10,358 nt of DNA, taken from positions 1 to 10,358 of the forward strand of contig JAHDCN010000087.1 in assembly GCA_020629815.1 (NCBI GenBank), read 5' to 3'. This document shows, one piece after another, positions 6,248 through 10,358 of the stretch. A program made the translations under genes and the position numbers. The notes below the pieces were generated by a model that worked only from the letters and a program-made list of their open reading frames with translations, ran no database searches and was not told the origin of the DNA. Source of the DNA: Verrucomicrobiota bacterium. Its GTDB lineage: Bacteria; Verrucomicrobiota; Verrucomicrobiia; Verrucomicrobiales; DEV007. Each line of letters starts with the position of its first letter. Position 1 is the first letter of the stretch.

Positions 6248-7990
6248 ATGGTCACTTCGGAGGTTGCTGGTGGATTTGAGCAGATGTTGCTTCCGCTTCG
6301 GGCGGTGGCGGATTCTTCTGTACTGACTTCGGCTGCAGAGAACTCTCTGCGCAACCACTACAAAAACGGTGGTTCCATCGTTGACTGGGCCATTGATAAT
6401 CTGGAAATCGATTCCATCGAATACGCAAGGGCGCTGAGTGAATCTACCGGAGTAAAGTATCTCGAGCAGCCGGAGTTTGAGGAATCGGATGTTGCCCTGC
6501 TGCGCCAGGTTTGCCGTTCGCAAGTGGCAGTGAAGTATGGTGTGGTACCCCTTTCAGTAGAGAAATCGGCAAGTGGAGAAAAGCCGAACAAATTGACGGT
6601 GGCTCACTACGACCCGCTATCTACTCTGGATCGGTCCATGGTTCGCCGGGAGGTCGATTGTCCGATCGAGTGGTTGATTTCTCCCCGGGATCGAGTGCAG
6701 GCAACGCTTTTGAAACTCTACGGAGTTGGGGCCGAGACCTTTGACGACCTGCTCGATAAAAAAGATTGGGAAGAGGACGATTTTGATCTCAAGGCTGAGG
6801 TTACTGCAGTTGATGAGGAAGAGGAAGAAGCCTCTGTGGTGAAATTCGTTTCCCAGATTTTGAATCGGGCTTTGCAGGAAAGAGCGACTGATATCCACAT
6901 TGAGCCGCTGCCTGATGATCTGCGAGTTCGTTTTCGGATTGATGGTTCGCTTCGAAAGGTTGATGTGCCTGCGGATTTCAAGAAGCTCCAATCGGCGATC
7001 ATTGCTCGTCTGAAAACGATGTCTTCCCTGGATGTGGCAGAACAGCGCCGCCCCCAGGATGGTAGTGCCCGTTTGCAATGGGAGAACAAGCAGATCGATG
7101 TTCGGGTCGCGACAATTCCCAGCGTCGAGGGAGAGAGCATGAGTTTGCGTTTGCTGGGGCAGGAACAGTTCGATTTGAGAAAGTTGGAGTTTACCCCAAG
7201 ACTTCAGGCAACGGTGGACTCTCTGCTGGCGAATCCGAATGGAATTATTCTGGTAACCGGCCCGACGGGCTGTGGTAAGTCGACGACGCTTTTCTCCTTT
7301 TTGAAGGAACTGAACCTTCCGGAAACCAAAATTGTGACCATCGAAGATCCGGTGGAAAACAAATTGGAAGGAGTGATTCAGATCGCGGTTAAGCCGGATA
7401 TTGATCTCACTTTCGCCAATGGTTTGCGGAGTATTCTTCGAGGCGACCCGAATGTTGTGATGGTTGGGGAGATTCGTGATCTGGAGACAGCGGAAATTGC
7501 AGTTCAGGCAGCTCTGACCGGGCACCTTGTTTTCAGCACTCTTCACACCAACGATGCGGTGGGAGGAATCATCCGGTTGATGGATTTAGGGGTCCAACCC
7601 TTTCTCATATCTTCCGCGGTTCGAGCCTTTATCGCCCAACGTCTGGTTCGTCGGCTATGTGCAGAATGCAGAGTCCCGGCAGATTATTCCATTCAGAATC
7701 TTCGGGATATGGGATTTCCTGAAGACGAAATGGTGGAAATCTACGATGCCTCTGAGAAAGGCTGCGAAGCCTGTGGAAACAGTGGATACAGGGGGCGAAC
7801 TGCGATTTATGAGTTGTTTCAGGTCACCGATGGTGTGCAGCAATTGTTGGCTGCTAACGGCACGAAGACCCAGCTGGTAGCTCAGGCTGAGAAAGATGGC
7901 TTCTTAGATATGAAGGACTACGGCTGGGCCAAAGTTCGTCAGGGCGTTACCTCAGTGGATGAAGTTTTGAAGGCAACAGGAGGTGGATAA
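6248..7990 (+). CDS. gspE: Type II secretion ATPase GspE
   Basis: Cytoplasmic hexameric secretion ATPase that powers pseudopilus assembly. The 580 residues include an extended N-terminal T2SSE_N/MshEN-type domain (about 1-165), an acidic linker (about 173-194) and the RecA-like ATPase core. Visible motifs are the Asp box TDIHIEP (214-220), Walker A GPTGCGKS (338-345), the Walker B region RGDPNVVMVGEIRD (398-411), the His box LTGHLVFSTLHTND, and a tetracysteine zinc site C471/C474 and C506/C509 (CAEC and CEAC) typical of GspE/PilB. All catalytic elements are intact. A TAG lies immediately before the ATG at 6248, so translation cannot begin further upstream in this frame. Met13 (6284), with GGTGG nine bases before it, is a possible alternative start. 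T2SS rather than pilus identity comes from the surrounding gsp genes. Confidence 0.97.
   Translation: MVTSEVAGGFEQMLLPLRAVADSSVLTSAAENSLRNHYKNGGSIVDWAIDNLEIDSIEYARALSESTGVKYLEQPEFEESDVALLRQVCRSQVAVKYGVVPLSVEKSASGEKPNKLTVAHYDPLSTLDRSMVRREVDCPIEWLISPRDRVQATLLKLYGVGAETFDDLLDKKDWEEDDFDLKAEVTAVDEEEEEASVVKFVSQILNRALQERATDIHIEPLPDDLRVRFRIDGSLRKVDVPADFKKLQSAIIARLKTMSSLDVAEQRRPQDGSARLQWENKQIDVRVATIPSVEGESMSLRLLGQEQFDLRKLEFTPRLQATVDSLLANPNGIILVTGPTGCGKSTTLFSFLKELNLPETKIVTIEDPVENKLEGVIQIAVKPDIDLTFANGLRSILRGDPNVVMVGEIRDLETAEIAVQAALTGHLVFSTLHTNDAVGGIIRLMDLGVQPFLISSAVRAFIAQRLVRRLCAECRVPADYSIQNLRDMGFPEDEMVEIYDASEKGCEACGNSGYRGRTAIYELFQVTDGVQQLLAANGTKTQLVAQAEKDGFLDMKDYGWAKVRQGVTSVDEVLKATGGG
7978..7983 (+). 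promoter_or_regulatory. Shine-Dalgarno site of gspF
   Basis: AGGAGG lies nine bases before the gspF ATG and within the last codons of gspE. It is the only near-perfect ribosome site seen in the window and fixes the gspF start at 7993. Confidence 0.85.
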
Positions 7991-7992
7991 AT

Positions 7993-9261
7993 ATGCCGTC
8001 CTACTCCTACAAAGCGCTTAAGCCAGACAGCTCGGTAGTCGAAGGCACACGGGAAGCAAGTAGCAAAGCGGAAGTGATCAGCATGATCTCACAGTCCGGC
8101 TGGCAGGCGGTGAGTGTGAAAGCCATCGCCGGTAAAAGTGCAAAAGGTCGCGAACGGAAGAAGGTAGAAAAGAAAAAGACGGTTTCCACCGGGAGTTCCC
8201 AATCGTCAAAAGAGGGAATTTCTCTGTCACCAAAGCAGGTAATCTTTTTCACCGAAGAATTAAGTGATTTGCTTGGCGCGGATGTGCCTTTGCTACAGGC
8301 TCTTCACTCTATCGCAGGTCGAAGTAGTGCAGATAAGGTGGGCGAAGTCGCTGCTCTCTGCCGGGATGAGGTGAAGCAAGGGACCAAGTTGGCTATGGCC
8401 TTGAAGAAGTCATCACCAGCTTTCAGTGATTTGTATTGCAACCTGGTTGCAGCCGGAGAGGTGTCCGGAGGGCTCGGGCAAATATTGCAGCGTCAGGTAG
8501 CCTACTTGCGAACCATTGCTGAGTTAAAAAACCGCCTGATCGTAGCGCTGATATATCCAGCTTTTTTGTTATTTTTCGGCTTGTTGGTGTCAGGTATCTT
8601 TTTGTTTTACCTGGTGCCTCGACTGGAGCAATTCGTTACCGCCAGTGGAGGGGATTTGCCGGCAATTGCGAAATTTGTCATCAACCTGGGTAACTTTCTG
8701 CAAAGCTATTGGTTGCCCATTATTGTATTGCTAGTTGTCTCAATTTTCCTTGGGCAGTGGATGTTGCAACGCCCCGGAAACCAACGCCGTTGGGATGAGT
8801 GGAAGCTGCAAATTCCTTTGTTGGGAAACCTGCTTACCACTCGATTCAATGTTCAGTTTTCGGAAACGTTGGCCAATCTTTTGCAAAATGGGCTGCCCTT
8901 GGCAAAAGCATTGGCATTGGTGGAAAATACATCCGGAAATATCTATATCCGTGAAAAGCTGGGCGAGCTGCGGGAAGAAAATACCGAAGGCACTCGTTTG
9001 CATACAGGAATGAAAAAAGCCGGGGTTTTTGAATCGGGTTTGGTGGATATGGTGCGAATCGGCGATCAAACTGGCAATTTGGCCGGTTCACTCTCTAAGG
9101 CAGGTGCCCGACTGGACCGCGAATTCAGCTATAGTATCGAAAGGATCAACGCATTTATCCAACCGGTTATCCTTCTCGTGATGGCGATCGTCGTTGCGAT
9201 CATGGCAATGACGATGATCTCTCTGATCAACCAAACCACTTCTGCTTTACAGGGTATGTAA
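7993..9261 (+). CDS. gspF: Type II secretion inner-membrane platform protein GspF
   Basis: Polytopic core of the inner-membrane platform, expected to contact GspE and GspL and to take part in pseudopilin assembly. The 422 residues are close to the family length (about 400). The N-terminal MPSYSYKALKPDSSVVEGTR is the classic GspF opening. A Lys/Ser-rich linker (47-74) leads to two T2SSF domains. The first contains FFTEELSDLLGADVPLLQAL (85-104) and AAGEVSGGLGQIL. The second contains FSETLANLLQNGLPLAKAL (289-307) and MVRIGDQTGNLAGSL. Membrane helices lie at about 182-208, 239-257 and 387-412. The gene starts two bases after the gspE stop, with a strong ribosome site, so E and F are clearly co-translated. 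Nothing appears truncated. Confidence 0.97.
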   Translation: MPSYSYKALKPDSSVVEGTREASSKAEVISMISQSGWQAVSVKAIAGKSAKGRERKKVEKKKTVSTGSSQSSKEGISLSPKQVIFFTEELSDLLGADVPLLQALHSIAGRSSADKVGEVAALCRDEVKQGTKLAMALKKSSPAFSDLYCNLVAAGEVSGGLGQILQRQVAYLRTIAELKNRLIVALIYPAFLLFFGLLVSGIFLFYLVPRLEQFVTASGGDLPAIAKFVINLGNFLQSYWLPIIVLLVVSIFLGQWMLQRPGNQRRWDEWKLQIPLLGNLLTTRFNVQFSETLANLLQNGLPLAKALALVENTSGNIYIREKLGELREENTEGTRLHTGMKKAGVFESGLVDMVRIGDQTGNLAGSLSKAGARLDREFSYSIERINAFIQPVILLVMAIVVAIMAMTMISLINQTTSALQGM

Positions 9262-9282
9262 ATCCATTAGCTTGAAAACAGA

Positions 9283-9711
9283 ATGAAGATTCAGAGGATC
9301 CAAAGTCAGAACCGGGCCTTTACCCTGATGGAAATGCTTCTCGTGTTGGCGATCATTGCAATGCTGGCGGGGATGGGGATTTTCCTCACCAGAAACGTCC
9401 TGCCGGACGCTGAGAAAGTGAAAGTGAAAGGGGACATTAGTGCGATGCGGGGAAACCTGATTCGCTACAAAACGAATGGCGGTCTTTTCCCTACTACAGA
9501 ACAGGGACTACGTGCACTGGTCGTGCGTCCAAGTGATGGTCCTCAGCCAAGTAGTTGGTCGCAGTCAATGAAGCAAGAGGCACTGATGGATCCCTGGGGG
9601 AATCCCTACCAGTATCGTTATCCGGGTGTTCGCAATCCGAGTGAGTTCGATATTTGGTCAATCGGCATCGACAAAAAGGATGGTACCGATGACGACATCG
9701 GCAACTGGTAG
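9283..9711 (+). CDS. gspG: Major pseudopilin GspG
   Basis: Main subunit of the periplasmic pseudopilus, 142 residues (normal for the family). The 12-residue leader MKIQRIQSQNRA precedes FTLMEMLLVLAIIAMLAG; Glu17 is at +5, but Ala12 replaces the usual Gly at -1. Family features follow: LIRYKTNGGLFPTTEQGLRA, then DPWGNPYQYRYPG (103-115), then FDIWSIGIDKKDGTDDDIGN (122-141) with a final Trp142. The last segment is the calcium-binding loop characteristic of GspG, here rich in Asp (130, 133, 136-138). The gene begins 21 bases after gspF with no strong ribosome site. It overlaps the gspH start. The prepilin and C-terminal motifs make the identification secure. Confidence 0.96.
   Translation: MKIQRIQSQNRAFTLMEMLLVLAIIAMLAGMGIFLTRNVLPDAEKVKVKGDISAMRGNLIRYKTNGGLFPTTEQGLRALVVRPSDGPQPSSWSQSMKQEALMDPWGNPYQYRYPGVRNPSEFDIWSIGIDKKDGTDDDIGNW
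9676..9680 (+). promoter_or_regulatory. Ribosome site that decides the gspH start
   Basis: AAGGA, in a purine-rich run inside gspG, lies eight bases before the ATG at 9689. It favours that start over upstream in-frame ATGs at 9626 and 9680; the latter overlaps the site itself. Confidence 0.65.
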
Positions 9712-10201
9712 ACCGCGGCACGCTCAAGCAGGATTCAGCCTGCTGGAAATGATCATCGTCCTGGTGATTATTGCGCTCTTTGGCGGAATGCTTGCCTTTG
9801 GGGTAATAGAGGGGCAGACCGAGAGAATACTGAAACAGGCATCAGGTGAAGTAAAGAAAGCAGCACTTCAGGCCAATCGACTGGCTGTCTTGTACCGAAG
9901 AGATCATTACCTTTCCTTTAGACCTGATGGGATCACTGTTTCAGATCGGGCTCTTTCCAGAAACCAGCTGCAGGGGAACGGTGTAGAGTTTCGCTCCTTT
10001 CCCTTTGACCCGTCGATAAAGGTTCAGCTGAAGAACCCATTCGAGCCCACTGGAATCCGGACGGAAAATTATTTCTGGAGGTTCCGGGCATCAGGCTTGT
10101 CCGACCCACTTTCCGTCAGGTTGGAAAAAGAACGCTCTCATGTAGATCTCGACTTTCATGTTCTCACTGCGAGAGCGACCGAGAAGGCTCATTTTGAGTG
10201 A
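9689..10201 (+). CDS. gspH: Minor pseudopilin GspH
   Basis: Minor pseudopilin thought to join the tip complex (I/J/K) to the GspG shaft. From the ATG at 9689 it is 170 residues, normal for GspH. The 15-residue leader ends in RHAQAG, followed by FSLLEMIIVLVIIALFGGML with Gly at -1 and Glu at +5. The body has the helix continuation VKKAALQANRLAVLYRRDHY and a beta-rich C-terminal part, including GNGVEFRSFPFD and FWRFRASGLSDPLSVRLE, consistent with the GspH/FimT fold. The start lies 23 bases inside gspG, in another frame. An earlier ATG at 9626 would give an unlikely 36-residue leader. It is the last gene of the plus-strand block. Prepilin identity is certain; H is assigned by position after gspG and by size. 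Confidence 0.88.
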   Translation: MTTSATGRPRHAQAGFSLLEMIIVLVIIALFGGMLAFGVIEGQTERILKQASGEVKKAALQANRLAVLYRRDHYLSFRPDGITVSDRALSRNQLQGNGVEFRSFPFDPSIKVQLKNPFEPTGIRTENYFWRFRASGLSDPLSVRLEKERSHVDLDFHVLTARATEKAHFE

Positions 10202-10212
10202 GTCACTTCTTG

Positions 10213-10358
10213 TCAGATAGGCCGAATCACGGTCACTGCCCACCAAGGACCGGTTGTCTTTTTCAAACTGGCCTGCCAGAACCACTGGGAGATTTCCGGC
10301 CAAGTGCCGTCCTGATTGTAGACCTGTTCTTCCACCAGGTAGAGTTGCTCGTCTGGAC
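10213..10358 (-). CDS. Unknown protein, C-terminal 47 residues only (runs off right edge)
   Basis: A frame open from the right edge ends at a TGA at 10215-10213. It encodes PDEQLYLVEEQVYNQDGTWP and continues to a C-terminus TTGPWWAVTVIRPI. Five tryptophans in 47 residues and alternating polar/hydrophobic strands look like real protein, and the other two minus-strand frames read as less protein-like. The gene converges on gspH, leaving 11 bases between the stop codons. I do not recognise the family. The Trp-rich, strand-like tail could belong to a periplasmic or secreted domain, but too little is visible to say. No terminator hairpin with a U-run is present between the two genes. Confidence 0.55.
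   Translation of the reverse strand, partial: PDEQLYLVEEQVYNQDGTWPEISQWFWQASLKKTTGPWWAVTVIRPI

Noticed and set aside
6617-7546. A 309-codon open frame on the minus strand inside gspE
   Set aside because: It lies wholly antisense to the catalytic core of gspE, whose motifs are all intact. The translation has no recognisable domain and is rich in His, Asn, Arg and Gln, as expected of a shadow frame.
6248-10201. Type IV pilus biogenesis locus instead of a T2SS
   Set aside because: The ATPase, platform and prepilin-like proteins alone would fit both. However, GspG with its calcium loop, a clear GspK, the I/J/K set, single-chain GspL and a secretin with N0-N3 domains point to a T2SS. No PilT, PilM or PilA type genes are present.
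10191-10212. Possible bidirectional terminator between gspH and the convergent gene
   Set aside because: The only symmetry is a five-base arm pair (AGTGA/TCACT, 10197-10207) around a single base, overlapping the gspH stop, plus a four-base CTCA/TGAG stem. Neither has a GC-rich stem or a following T-run.

Overview
The window holds almost the whole of one type II secretion system (T2SS, Gsp), the machine that moves folded proteins from the periplasm across the outer membrane. It is laid out as two back-to-back gene blocks. The host is therefore a diderm bacterium. The roughly 50% GC content, the divergent GspL/GspM/GspC-like parts, the scarcity of strong Shine-Dalgarno sites and the alanine (not glycine) before the cleavage site of GspG suggest the Verrucomicrobiota/Planctomycetota neighbourhood. 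This is an inference of modest confidence; there is no rRNA or other marker here.

Left block, minus strand, transcribed from about 6137 down to 1: gspI, gspJ, gspK, a gspL-like gene, a gspM-like gene, an unnamed periplasmic protein in the place of gspC, and gspD, which runs off the left edge before its pore domain. Genes are packed tightly: a 1-base overlap at I/J, a 4-base gap at J/K, and three successive 4-base ATGA overlaps at K/L, L/M and M/C-like. The only loose junction is the 54 bases before gspD.

Centre, 6138-6247: about 110 bases between the divergent genes. This is the natural place for the promoters of both blocks, provided gspI starts at the GTG at 6137 rather than at a GTG further upstream.

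Right block, plus strand: gspE (ATPase), gspF (inner-membrane platform), gspG (major pseudopilin) and gspH (minor pseudopilin), with gspH starting inside the end of gspG. A convergent minus-strand gene of unknown function enters from the right edge and stops 11 bases after gspH.

Working together: GspE hydrolyses ATP and, through GspL, GspM and GspF, drives assembly of a short pseudopilus of GspG tipped by GspH/I/J/K. This pushes substrates through the GspD channel. The C-like protein sits where the inner-membrane-to-secretin connector is normally encoded. No prepilin peptidase (GspO), pilotin or canonical GspC is present in the window. No mobile element, tRNA, rRNA or CRISPR array was seen. 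Every stretch longer than about 110 bases is accounted for by a gene.
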